A DNA stretch of 64,000 nt from JAWXCM01 sp034408745 (GTDB taxonomy: Bacteria; Acidobacteriota; Terriglobia; Bryobacterales; Bryobacteraceae). The notes beneath the pieces were generated by a model. The model had not been told where the DNA came from and did no database searches. It worked only from the letters and a program-made list of their open reading frames with translations. Shown here one piece after another: positions 53,229-61,696 of the stretch. How positions within the stretch are numbered: the first letter of the stretch is position 1; each line of letters starts with the position of its first letter. The DNA lies in contig JAWXCM010000393.1 of NCBI GenBank assembly GCA_034408745.1, positions 1 to 64,000 on the forward strand. The letters run 5' to 3'. Position numbers and translations under genes: made by a program.

Positions 53229-54155
53229 ATGTTGCGATTTTTGTGTGTACTTACTGTAGTCGTGTCTGGAGCTTTGGCGCAGACGCGTCCGACCGCGACG
53301 TGGCCGCCCCTGGGGATAGTGCGGATGATCATCGACGCCGATGTCGCCAACGAGGTGGACGACCAGTACGCCATTGCGCTGGCGCTCGGATTCCCGGAGA
53401 AGGTGAAGATCGAGGGCTTCGTGGCGGCGCACTATGGCGATGCGGGCGGCGCGGAGGGAATAGACAAGTCGATGGAGGAACTGGAGCGGGTGCTGGCCAA
53501 AGCGGGCCAGGCGGGGCGCTATCCGATCAAGCGCGGCGCGCACCCCTATCAGTATCAGGACCTCACGCCGAGCAGTGAGGGCGTGGACTTCATCATCGAG
53601 AAGGCGCGCGCTAGCACTGCGCAAGACCCGTTATGGCTGCTCGTGCTGGGTCCGGCGACCGATGCGGCGGCGGCGCTGCGAAAGGACCCCTCGATTGCGG
53701 ACAAAATGATCGTATTTTGGCACGGGCGGACGCAATGGCCGCTGCGCGCCTGGAATTTCAACGCCTACAACGACATTCGCGCGGTGCGCTTCCTGTTTGA
53801 ACTGCCGTGCCGGTTTGTTCTTTTCGATACGGGTACGTATCTGCGCATTCCCATGGAGGAGACGGCGCGGCGGTATGCTCCACTGGGCCCGCTTGGCGAG
53901 TATCTGCACGAGATCCGGAAGCGCAAGCCAGCCTACATGACGCCGCAGAAAGGCTTCTTCGATCTGGGCGATGTCGCCGCGCTAATCGACCCGAGCACCG
54001 TGCGGTGGGAGCGCGTACAGGCGCCGCATGTAGACCAGGGGCTGAACTATGACATGTCGCGCACGTACGGCGAGATTGTGCGCATCTATCATGTCGAGAA
54101 CGAGCCGACGTTCCAGTTGCTGGAAGAGGCGCTGAAGAGGCTGCGCAAGAAGTAG
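53229..54155 (+). CDS. Exported nucleoside-hydrolase-like protein, copy 1
   Basis: 308 residues, 14 bases after the receptor stop. Signal peptide (MLRFLCVLTVVVSGALA), then the Ca-binding loop IIDADVANEVDDQYA with Asp36, Asp38, Asp44 and Asp45, matching the D-x-D...DD motif of inosine-uridine nucleoside hydrolases, and FNAYNDIRAVRFLFELPC near the active site. It would cleave N-ribosides in the periplasm or at the surface; some family members hydrolyse other glycosides. A paralogue follows immediately. Confidence 0.85.
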   Translation: MLRFLCVLTVVVSGALAQTRPTATWPPLGIVRMIIDADVANEVDDQYAIALALGFPEKVKIEGFVAAHYGDAGGAEGIDKSMEELERVLAKAGQAGRYPIKRGAHPYQYQDLTPSSEGVDFIIEKARASTAQDPLWLLVLGPATDAAAALRKDPSIADKMIVFWHGRTQWPLRAWNFNAYNDIRAVRFLFELPCRFVLFDTGTYLRIPMEETARRYAPLGPLGEYLHEIRKRKPAYMTPQKGFFDLGDVAALIDPSTVRWERVQAPHVDQGLNYDMSRTYGEIVRIYHVENEPTFQLLEEALKRLRKK

Positions 54156-54173
54156 CGGATGGGGAGATTTGAT

Positions 54174-55094
54174 ATGAACCGTTTTCTTCTGGTCACACTG
54201 ATTGCCACGACCGCCTGGGGCGCCGAGCGTCCCACCGCGCCATGGCCGCCGCCCCAGACGATTCGCGCGATTATCGATACAGACATTGCAACCGAGATTG
54301 ACGATCAGTATGCGATGGCGGCGGCGCTGGGTTTTCCGGACCGAATCAAGCTCGAAGGATTCGTTGGCGCGCACTTCGGAGATCAAGGTGGAGCGAGCGC
54401 GATTGGCCGCTCCGTCGATGAGTTGCACAACATGCTGCGTCTCGCCAGAATGACGGGCAAGTTCCCGGTGAAGGCGGGCGCCCACCCGTTTCAATACCGG
54501 AATCTGATCCCGTCGAGCGAGGGCGTGGATTTCATTGTCGAGAAGGCGCGCGCGAGTACGCCCGAGGATCCGCTGTGGTTGATCGCGCTGGGTCCGGCGA
54601 CGAACGCGGCAGCGGCGCTGCTGAAAGATCCGACGATTGCCGGCAAGATGGTTGTGATGTGGCACGGGCGCACGCAGTGGCCGTTGCGGGCGTGGAATTT
54701 CAACGCCTATAACGACATTCTGGCGGCGCGACTGCTATTCGAGCTTCCCTGCCGGCTCATTCTGTTCGACACGGGGACGTTCCTGCGCATTCCGATGGAG
54801 GAGACCGAGAGGCGATATTCGAAGCTGGGTCCGGTGGGCAACTATCTGCATGAGCGCCGGAAGATCAGCAAGGGCTTCATGGTGCCGACGAAGGGATTCT
54901 TTGACCTGGGCGACATCGTCGCGGTACTCGATCCGTCCGCAGTGCAGTGGGAGAGAGTGATCGCACCGGGCGTGGATCAAGGATTGAACTACAACTTCGC
55001 CCGCAAGAACGGCGAGATCGTGCGTATCTACCACGTGGACACCAAACGAAGCTTCGACGTACTGGAAGAAGCGCTCAAGCGACTGCCGCAATAA
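54174..55094 (+). CDS. Exported nucleoside-hydrolase-like protein, copy 2
   Basis: 306 residues from ATG 54174 (GGGGAGA 6 bases upstream; ATG 54159 is in frame). Signal peptide (RFLLVTLIATTAWGAE). The loop IIDTDIATEIDDQYAM is the intact Ca site. It is closely similar to the preceding protein throughout (GVDFI.EKARAST; MWHGRTQWPLRAWNFNAYND), so the pair arose by tandem duplication. Differences in the substrate loops may allow two nucleosides or glycosides. Two bases from the MFS gene. Confidence 0.88.
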   Translation: MNRFLLVTLIATTAWGAERPTAPWPPPQTIRAIIDTDIATEIDDQYAMAAALGFPDRIKLEGFVGAHFGDQGGASAIGRSVDELHNMLRLARMTGKFPVKAGAHPFQYRNLIPSSEGVDFIVEKARASTPEDPLWLIALGPATNAAAALLKDPTIAGKMVVMWHGRTQWPLRAWNFNAYNDILAARLLFELPCRLILFDTGTFLRIPMEETERRYSKLGPVGNYLHERRKISKGFMVPTKGFFDLGDIVAVLDPSAVQWERVIAPGVDQGLNYNFARKNGEIVRIYHVDTKRSFDVLEEALKRLPQ

Positions 55095-55095
55095 G

Positions 55096-56301
55096 ATGCA
55101 GTCCCGATACCGCTGGCTGGTGGCGCTGCTGCTGGCGACCGCAACCGCGCTGAACTATCTCGACCGGCAGAGTTTGCCTGTCATGATTGGCGAGTTGCAG
55201 AAGCAGTTCCCGATTTCACCTGAGGATTATGCGCGCATCCAGGCGGCGTTCCTGCTTGCTTACGCGGCGATGTACGCCATCGGCGGGCGCATCATCGACC
55301 TGCTGGGAACCAGGGCCGGTTACGCGGTCTTCATTGCGTGGTGGTCGGCGGCGACGATCGCGCATGGGTTCGCTCAGAGCGTCGGCGGTTTGGCCTGGTC
55401 GCGATTCTTTCTCGGGCTGGGCGAGGGCGGCGGCTTCCCTGCCTCGGCGAAAGCGGTGGCGGAAACTTTTCCGCCGAAGGAGAGGTCGTTCGCATTTGGC
55501 CTCTTCAATACAGGCTCCAGTTTGGGCGCGATCGTGGCGCCGCCGCTGATCGCGGCCATCGCGTTGTCCTGGGGATGGCGCTGGGTGTTCTTCAGCGCGG
55601 GCGCGGCGGGCTTTGTCTGGCTGGCGTTTTGGATGCTTACGTTCCGGCCGGACACCGTAAGTAAGGTGAGCGCGGAACGCCGCGCCACGTGGTTCGAGTT
55701 GCTTCGCCGGCGCGAGACGGTGGGCCTGGTGACCGCGAAGTTTCTTTCCGACGCGGCCTGGTACTTCTACATCTTCTGGCTTCCCAGGTATCTGAACGAC
55801 GAACGGGGATTGAACACGAAGGAAATTGGCGCCTATGCGTGGGTGCCATATGCGTTCGCCGCGGCGGGGAGCCTGTTTGGCGGGATGATCAGTTCCTGGC
55901 TGCTGGTACGAACAGAAGATCTGAATCGCAGCCGCAAGGTCGTGCTCGCCTTTAGCGTGGCCGTGATGCCGATCTCACTCTTCATCAGCCAGGCCCCGCT
56001 GTCTTCGGCGCTCTTGTTCTTCGGACTGGCGATGCTGGGCCATCAGTGCTGGTCGAGCCTGATACAGACCGTTGTCGCGGATATCTTCCCAGCCGCTTCG
56101 GTGGCGACTGTTTCCGGGCTGGTTGGGTGTGCGGGTTCGCTCGGCGGGCTGCTGTTCAACCTCGTCATCGGACAGATGCTGGCGGCGCAGGGATCGTATG
56201 CGCCCGTGTTCACTGTGAGCGGCCTGCTGCACCCGCTCGCATTCCTTGTCCTCATCTACTTCATCCCGACAATTACGCCAACAGAGGAAACACCGTCATG
56301 A
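55096..56301 (+). CDS. MFS transporter, ACS (hexuronate/anion:cation symporter) type
   Basis: 401 residues, twelve helices. It begins RYRWLVALLLATATALNYLD with RQSLPVMIGELQ, and FFLGLGEGGGFPASAKAVAE is the ACS-family signature, common in hexuronate, glucarate and galactonate importers. Starting one base after the hydrolase and overlapping rpiB by ATGA, it is the inner-membrane step of the island. A glucarate or hexuronate substrate would fit the neighbouring gudD remnant, whereas a ribose-type substrate would fit the hydrolases. Confidence 0.9.
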   Translation: MQSRYRWLVALLLATATALNYLDRQSLPVMIGELQKQFPISPEDYARIQAAFLLAYAAMYAIGGRIIDLLGTRAGYAVFIAWWSAATIAHGFAQSVGGLAWSRFFLGLGEGGGFPASAKAVAETFPPKERSFAFGLFNTGSSLGAIVAPPLIAAIALSWGWRWVFFSAGAAGFVWLAFWMLTFRPDTVSKVSAERRATWFELLRRRETVGLVTAKFLSDAAWYFYIFWLPRYLNDERGLNTKEIGAYAWVPYAFAAAGSLFGGMISSWLLVRTEDLNRSRKVVLAFSVAVMPISLFISQAPLSSALLFFGLAMLGHQCWSSLIQTVVADIFPAASVATVSGLVGCAGSLGGLLFNLVIGQMLAAQGSYAPVFTVSGLLHPLAFLVLIYFIPTITPTEETPS

Positions 56302-56804
56302 GCAAGCTGCCGATCGCTGTTGGAAACGACCACGGCGGGTACGATTTGAAACTGGAGATCGTGACCGAACTGGAGAAGCTGGGAATGCGAGTATTGGACT
56401 TTGGCTCCAACTCGCGCGAGATCGTGCGCTATCCTCATCACGCGGCCAAGGTATGCAACGCCATCCAGCGAGGCGAGGCTTCGCGCGGAATCCTCATTGT
56501 TCGACGGGAATCGGGATGAGTATCATCGCCAACCGGTATGCCGGCATCCGGGCTTCGCTGTGTTCCAGCAACTTATGCCGGACGAGTGACGCGCGCGCAC
56601 AACAATTCGAACGTGCTGTGCCTGGGCGGGAAGACGATCGGGGTTTTTGAGGCGCTCGACATCCTCGCGGCATGGCTGGAAACACCGTACGATGGAGGCC
56701 GCCACGATATTTCGCCGGGACTCATCACCGAGGCGGAGCTGTCATTGATGGAGTGCGGCACGTGGCCGCCGGATGGGAACGACGGCTATTCTTCCGCGCG
56801 CTAA
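56298..56804 (+). pseudogene. rpiB: Ribose-5-phosphate isomerase B, broken by two frameshifts
   Basis: The start MSKLPIAVGNDHGGYDLKLE and HHAAKVCNAIQRGEASRGIL match RpiB (LacA/RpiB family). The frame then stops at 56517-56519; the expected CSTGIGMSIIANRYAGIRAS is read in the next frame, and TYAGRVTRAHNNSNVLCLGG with KTIGVFEALDILAAWLETPY in a third. Restoring one base near 56506 and one near 56572 gives a full-length protein of about 168 residues. The catalytic Cys and His lie beyond the first break. Sequencing error cannot be excluded without reads. Confidence 0.82.
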
Positions 56805-56891
56805 CTAAATGAGGAATCGATGGCTGGTGAAGGTCCGTCCGAGGGGGTTCGTGCGTAACACTGGACCGGTCTGGGATCCCGATCTTTAGCC

Positions 56892-57531
56892 GGGCGCCTC
56901 TTTTTGCGTTTTCAGCTACCATAGGCACATGGTCTACGAGATCGAGGAGAGCTACCTGCCGATCACGCTCACTGCTCCGGCTCCTATGACCGACGAGCAG
57001 TTCCTGGCCTTCTGCGAAAAGTATCCCGATGACCGCATCGAGATGACTGCGGAAGGCGACATCCTCATCATGCCTCCAGCGGGCTCCGCCAGCAGTAACC
57101 AAAACAGCTACATCATTGCTCGTCTGCACATCTGGGCTGAGCGCCTGAATCAAGGTGCTGTATACGATTCGAACGGATTGTTCGTACTCCCGAACGGAGC
57201 TCGACGGTCTCCAGATGCGGCCTGGGTGTCATATTCCCGAATCGACGCGCCTGGTCCCGATGACGCGCTCTTCACCCATCTCGCGCCTGATTTCGCCATT
57301 GAGCTTCGTTCAGCCAGCGACCGGCTTGCGCCGCTTCGCCGCAAGATGCAGGAGTATGTCGACCAGGGTACCCAGTTGGCGTGGTTGATCGATCCCCAGC
57401 GTCGAGCCGTTGAGATTTACCGTCCCGGCCTCGAGCCTGAAATCCTGGTCGATCCCGAGTCGGTTGCCGCCGAAGCTCCAGTCGAGGGTTTCAGGCTGAG
57501 CCTCGCACGAGTCTGGAACCCGCGCGGCTAA
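56892..57531 (+). repeat. Duplicated terminator-arm plus uma2 segment
   Basis: Corresponds to 41055-41694. The first 37 bases (GGGCGCC, T-run, TTGCGTTTTCAGCTAC, ATAGGCAC) differ by three or four positions from the original; the genes then share long identical stretches and diverge mainly in the middle. Confidence 0.85.
56929..57531 (+). CDS. Uma2-family (DUF820) endonuclease-like protein, copy 2
   Basis: 200 residues. The first 55 residues (MVYEIEESYLPITLTAPAPM and on to DILIMPPAG) are identical or almost identical to copy 1, while the central part differs (SASSNQNSYIIARLHIWAER). The nuclease core is kept: RSPDAAWVSYSRIDA, APDFAIELRSASDRLAPLRR and TQLAWLIDPQRRAVEIYRPG. It overlaps the convergent membrane protein by four bases. 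No Shine-Dalgarno, as in copy 1. Confidence 0.85.
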   Translation: MVYEIEESYLPITLTAPAPMTDEQFLAFCEKYPDDRIEMTAEGDILIMPPAGSASSNQNSYIIARLHIWAERLNQGAVYDSNGLFVLPNGARRSPDAAWVSYSRIDAPGPDDALFTHLAPDFAIELRSASDRLAPLRRKMQEYVDQGTQLAWLIDPQRRAVEIYRPGLEPEILVDPESVAAEAPVEGFRLSLARVWNPRG

Positions 57532-59411
57532 CGGACCACTTCCGCAGTCCCGACCGCGAGCCCCAGAGTTCGCCGGTCGCCGGGAACTTGCAGTACTCGG
57601 TCCACCTCAATCGCCACCACAACAGAAGGACGACCAGCGAGGCTCGCAGGCAGGGGATACCGCAGCTCGAACTTCAGGTTCTCCGGTCCAATCGTCGAAC
57701 CGCCCACCCGCTGACCCTCCACCGACACACTGACCTTGAGCGGACCTTTCGCCATGTGCTGCTCCGGGCACATCCCGGAAATCGCCAACTCTCCGCCAGC
57801 CGACAACGGCCCGTGGATCGTGAACTCGGCGCGACTCGATGACCAGCGAAAATTGCTCTCCGGCTCCCACCACCCGTCGCGAAGAAACGCCGCGGATTCC
57901 GGTGCCCCAAAGCTCAGGAACCTGGGGACGCTCAGCCCCTCTTCCCGCGCCAGAACCTCGCGCCGTAACTCCGAGACGTTCCGCAGCTTCCCGTCCGGAA
58001 GCAACTCATAGACCACAACACTGCCCGCCTGCAGACCCGCCAACTGCTCGCGCTCCGACAGGAAAAAGCGCGAGAGCTTGTCCATGCCCTTCACGGGGAT
58101 GATGTGCGGCTCGTCTTCCGCGGCGACGAAGATCTTCGAGCGCCCAAACAGACGGAACGGACCGTCCCACCACGCAGCCCAGAACAGATCGTCGTCCATG
58201 TGGCGCACCACGATGGTCTTCCGCGGGTGCAGCCGGTCGGCCGCCGCAACGCTCCGCACAAACGCCCGCGCCCGCCGAGCCACGATGTAGTACCGAATCG
58301 TCATCCCGCGAGCCATTACCGCCGACGGCAGCGCGTACACCAGCGTCAGCGCCAGCACCAGCGCGCCCACCAGCCGCGACCGCTGAAAAGCCAGTGACAA
58401 TCCCCAGCCGCCCAGCATCGCCAGCCCGATTACCGGAAGAAACAGGTAGTAATCCGTTATGTGATTCTTCAGCAGCAGCACCGGGGCCAGCACGACCAGG
58501 AACCAGCCGAGCCCGAATGCCGCCATCCACTGTCGACGAATCAGCATCCAGACGACAAAAATCAGCAGTGCGACTCCGGCAATCGCCGCCGCCGCCTGGA
58601 ACGCCGGGACATTCCAGTGCTTCCAGGAGGCGTAGCGCTCGGCCCCCATCGCGAGCCGCAGGTACTGCCACAGGGTTTGAAACACTGAGGTGTCGAAGTA
58701 CATCCCGTATACATCATCGCGGGACGCCGGAGCTGACAGCCGGTGCACCACGGCATAGATCGTCGATACGCCAAACATTGGCACCGTCTGCATCGCGAAC
58801 TGGCTGCGTCCGAAACACACCGCAAATAACAGCGCCAGCGCCGGATAAACCACATTGATTTCCAGCGCCCCGAAGCCCAGAACAAACACGCCGAACTGGA
58901 GCCAGTAATACCGGGCGTCTTCGGTGTCGGTGTAGCGAATCCATAACCACAGCGCCAGCAGCAGGAAGAACCCGCAAAGGACCTGGTTATACGCCGACGA
59001 CCACGCCATTGGGATGTACAAATTCGCGTTGCACAGCCACAGCACCGGAGCGGCGACGCCGGCCACCAGCGACCCGCCCGTCAGCCTCCGCGCGATCGCC
59101 GAGAGCAGGATCAGGTTGCCAAACTGCGTCAGAAACGCGATGCCGCGAAGCAGCCACGCCGATTCCATGCGCGCCACTTCCCACCCCAGCAAAAAGTAAA
59201 GCCGCTCGCTCCACGGGCGGATCGTGCCCTGAGCGAGCGGCTGAAACATCGCCGCCAAAAAACTTGGCAAATCGACGATCCGCGTGTGCAGTCCGAGCCA
59301 CGCGAAATCGTCCATCTGAAACCAGGACTTCAGGCCGTACCAGTAGATCGCAAGACACACCAGAATCGGTGCCACATACGACGCTACACGGACCGCCCTC
59401 AAATCGTGCAA
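57528..59411 (-). CDS. Polytopic membrane protein, glycosyltransferase-like
   Basis: 627 residues with about eleven hydrophobic helices in the first 400 (VASYVAPILVCLAIYWYGLK) and a loop with MDDFAWLGLHTRIVDLPS that resembles the acidic loop of GT39/PMT-like proteins, followed by a soluble C-terminal domain of about 200 residues (GELAISGMCPEQHMAKGPLK). It is separated by one base from pgk upstream, so it may be read from the same promoter. Enzyme activity is inferred from topology only. Confidence 0.68.
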   Translation of the reverse strand: MHDLRAVRVASYVAPILVCLAIYWYGLKSWFQMDDFAWLGLHTRIVDLPSFLAAMFQPLAQGTIRPWSERLYFLLGWEVARMESAWLLRGIAFLTQFGNLILLSAIARRLTGGSLVAGVAAPVLWLCNANLYIPMAWSSAYNQVLCGFFLLLALWLWIRYTDTEDARYYWLQFGVFVLGFGALEINVVYPALALLFAVCFGRSQFAMQTVPMFGVSTIYAVVHRLSAPASRDDVYGMYFDTSVFQTLWQYLRLAMGAERYASWKHWNVPAFQAAAAIAGVALLIFVVWMLIRRQWMAAFGLGWFLVVLAPVLLLKNHITDYYLFLPVIGLAMLGGWGLSLAFQRSRLVGALVLALTLVYALPSAVMARGMTIRYYIVARRARAFVRSVAAADRLHPRKTIVVRHMDDDLFWAAWWDGPFRLFGRSKIFVAAEDEPHIIPVKGMDKLSRFFLSEREQLAGLQAGSVVVYELLPDGKLRNVSELRREVLAREEGLSVPRFLSFGAPESAAFLRDGWWEPESNFRWSSSRAEFTIHGPLSAGGELAISGMCPEQHMAKGPLKVSVSVEGQRVGGSTIGPENLKFELRYPLPASLAGRPSVVVAIEVDRVLQVPGDRRTLGLAVGTAEVVR

Positions 59412-59412
59412 A

Positions 59413-60582
59413 CTACTTGTCCGTCAGCGCCGCAACGCCAGGCAGCTCGACACCCGAAAGGAATTCCAGCGACGCGCCGCCGCCCGTGGAAACATGCGAG
59501 ATTTTCGCAGTCACGCCAGCCGACTTGATCGCCTTCTCCGAATCGCCGCCGCCGACAATCGAGATCGCCCCCGACTCGGCAACAACCTTTGCCAGCTCGA
59601 CAGTGCCGCGGTCAAACGGAGGCTGCTCGAACACGCCCATCGGACCGTTCCAGATGATGGTCTTCGCCGCCGCCAGAATCGACCGGTACTCTTCCACGGT
59701 CTCCGGCCCAATGTCGAGCGCCATCTGATCCGCGGGAATCGTCGCGCTGTACACCGGCTCGCCGCCACCCTTGAACTCGTGGGAAATGGCGTGATCCACC
59801 GGAAGCATCAACTTGCCACCCCATGTCGCCATCAGCTCTTTCGCCAGTTCCACCTTCTCGGGTTCCACCAGCGACTTGCCCGTCTCCTCGCCCTTCGCCT
59901 TCATGAAGGTGTAGGCCATCGCGCCGCCAATCAGCAGCTTGTCGACCACCTTCAGCATGTTCTGGATGACTTCGATCTTGTCCGATACCTTGGCTCCGCC
60001 CAGCAGCGCGACACAGGGCCGCTCCGGAGTGGTGATCGCCGTGCCCAGGTACTGAAGTTCCTTCTCCATCAGGAGGCCCGCAGCCGCCATCGGGACAAAC
60101 TGAATCATGCCCACGGTGGAGGCGTGCGCACGATGCGCCGTGCCGAATGCGTCATTGATGTAAATCTCGACGCCTTCAGCCAGTTGCTTCGCAAAGCCCG
60201 GGTCATTCCCTTCTTCTTCTTTGTGGAAGCGCAGGTTCTCCAGCAGCAGAACCTCGCCCGGGGCCGGCGCCATCGCCTTGACCTCCGGCCCCACACAGTC
60301 GGGAGCCATCTTTACCGGACGCCCCAGCAACTCCTCCAGCCGCGCCGCGACCGGCTTCAGGCTCATCTCTGCGTTGGGCTTGCCCTTGGGTCGACCCAGG
60401 TGGCTCGCCAGAATCAAAGCCGCGCCATGCTCCAGCGCGTACTGAATAGAAGGGAGCGACGCCTTGATGCGCTTGTCGCTGCTGATCTCCTGCCCGCCAG
60501 GCGCCAGGGGAACGTTGAAATCGACTCGCATGAAGACCCGTTTGTTCTGCAGGTCCAGATCACGAATGGAAAGTTTGGCCAT
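59413..60582 (-). CDS. pgk: Phosphoglycerate kinase
   Basis: 389 residues. Glycolytic ATP-forming enzyme of the cytoplasm. It starts MAKLSIRDLDLQNKRVFMRV, with DFNVPL, LASHLGRPKG, CVALLGGAKVSDKIEV, the C-domain NGPMGVFEQPPFDRGT and GGGDSEKAIKSAG nucleotide motif. Length and motif order match bacterial Pgk. The ATG at 60582 lies 92 bases from the divergent YbhN-type gene. No gapA or tpiA is adjacent. Confidence 0.97.
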   Translation of the reverse strand: MAKLSIRDLDLQNKRVFMRVDFNVPLAPGGQEISSDKRIKASLPSIQYALEHGAALILASHLGRPKGKPNAEMSLKPVAARLEELLGRPVKMAPDCVGPEVKAMAPAPGEVLLLENLRFHKEEEGNDPGFAKQLAEGVEIYINDAFGTAHRAHASTVGMIQFVPMAAAGLLMEKELQYLGTAITTPERPCVALLGGAKVSDKIEVIQNMLKVVDKLLIGGAMAYTFMKAKGEETGKSLVEPEKVELAKELMATWGGKLMLPVDHAISHEFKGGGEPVYSATIPADQMALDIGPETVEEYRSILAAAKTIIWNGPMGVFEQPPFDRGTVELAKVVAESGAISIVGGGDSEKAIKSAGVTAKISHVSTGGGASLEFLSGVELPGVAALTDK

Positions 60583-60674
60583 GAGTGAACTTTGATCGTA
60601 TCATCCGCGACTGCGTAACGGCCTTGTAACTCCAACATAAGGAGATTGCATCACGCGGTCCTCTATCATGGAGA

Positions 60675-61679
60675 TTGGAGCTTACGACGAAACCGCCCGC
60701 CGCCGCTCAAAATAGTCACATGGGGAAGAAGATCGGAGTGGCCGTGGCGATGGCGATTTCTGTCGTCTGCCTCGTGATCGCCCTCCGCGATTTCGAACCC
60801 AACGAACTCCTCTCCCAACTCCGCGACGTGCACTGGGGCTGGATTGCGTCAGCCATGCTCTTCGACATCCTGGTATATGTGCTGCAGGGCTGGCGCTGGA
60901 GCCTGCTCCTTCGCCCCGTGGCCAACGTGCCCTACATGCGTTCGATCCGCGCGATCTACGTGGGACTCTTCGCCAACGAAGTGCTGCCGCTCCGAACCGG
61001 TGAGATCATTCGCTGTTACCTCCAGGGTAGGTGGAGCAACCTGCCGTTTTCGGTAACGCTCTCCTCCGCTCTCATTGAACGCATCTTCGACGGGATCTGG
61101 CTGGTGATCTGTCTGATGGTGGCGACACAACTCGCCCCAGTGGATGGCGCGTACGTGTACGGCGCAGAGGTTCTGGCGGGGTTCGTGGTGCTCGGCGCCA
61201 TCCTGCTGGGCGCTGCGATGTTCTTCAAAACCAGGGCGCACGCGGTCTTTGCACGGCACAAGTGGCTCAGCCGTTTCAGCGTGCTGCTGGAAGATCTGAA
61301 TCTCATTGGGCACTCCCGCTACCTGTACTTGTCCGCGGTGGCGAGCCTGCCTTACCTGCTGCTGCAGGTACTTCCCATCTACGCTCTGAGCGAAGGCTAC
61401 GGGCTGGGGCTTAGCCTCCAGCAGGTGTTCGTCGTCACCATCATTCTGCGGCTCGCCGCTGTGGTGCCGGCTGCTCCCGGGAACGTAGGAACATTCCAGC
61501 TCGCGGCCAAGACGGCCCTCACAATGTTTGGCGTCGACAAGGGCATAGCCACTAACTTCAGCGTTGTGATGTGGGCTGTGATCACCCTCCCACTGCTGAT
61601 CACAGGCTTCATCGCGCTCGCCGTCACCGGCATCCGGCTCTCCGAGATTCGCCGCGAAGCCGAACAGCAAGCCAGCTAG
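60675..61679 (+). CDS. YbhN/UPF0104-family membrane protein (LPG-synthase TM-like)
   Basis: 334 residues from TTG 60675 or about 319 from ATG 60720, the latter giving the common MGKKIGVAVAMAISVVCLVI start. About eight helices; IYVGLFANEVLPLRTGEIIR and VVPAAPGNVGTFQLAAKTAL are the hallmarks of the lysylphosphatidylglycerol synthase transmembrane (YbhN) family, thought to move lipid-linked substrates. It is a stand-alone membrane subunit without the synthase domain. Confidence 0.85.
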   Translation: MELTTKPPAAAQNSHMGKKIGVAVAMAISVVCLVIALRDFEPNELLSQLRDVHWGWIASAMLFDILVYVLQGWRWSLLLRPVANVPYMRSIRAIYVGLFANEVLPLRTGEIIRCYLQGRWSNLPFSVTLSSALIERIFDGIWLVICLMVATQLAPVDGAYVYGAEVLAGFVVLGAILLGAAMFFKTRAHAVFARHKWLSRFSVLLEDLNLIGHSRYLYLSAVASLPYLLLQVLPIYALSEGYGLGLSLQQVFVVTIILRLAAVVPAAPGNVGTFQLAAKTALTMFGVDKGIATNFSVVMWAVITLPLLITGFIALAVTGIRLSEIRREAEQQAS

Positions 61680-61696
61680 CCTGGTACGATCAGACA

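Larger units (their letters stand above)
47901..56891. other. Candidate 9-kb inserted segment
   Basis: This block separates the decayed skp fragment from the second terminator-uma2 copy, which are adjacent in the original locus at 40.7-41.7 kb. It holds two minus-strand pseudogenes, lacI, an Oar-type receptor, two nucleoside-hydrolase-like genes, an MFS gene and a broken rpiB. No integrase or transposase was found, so the mechanism is unknown. Confidence 0.45.
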
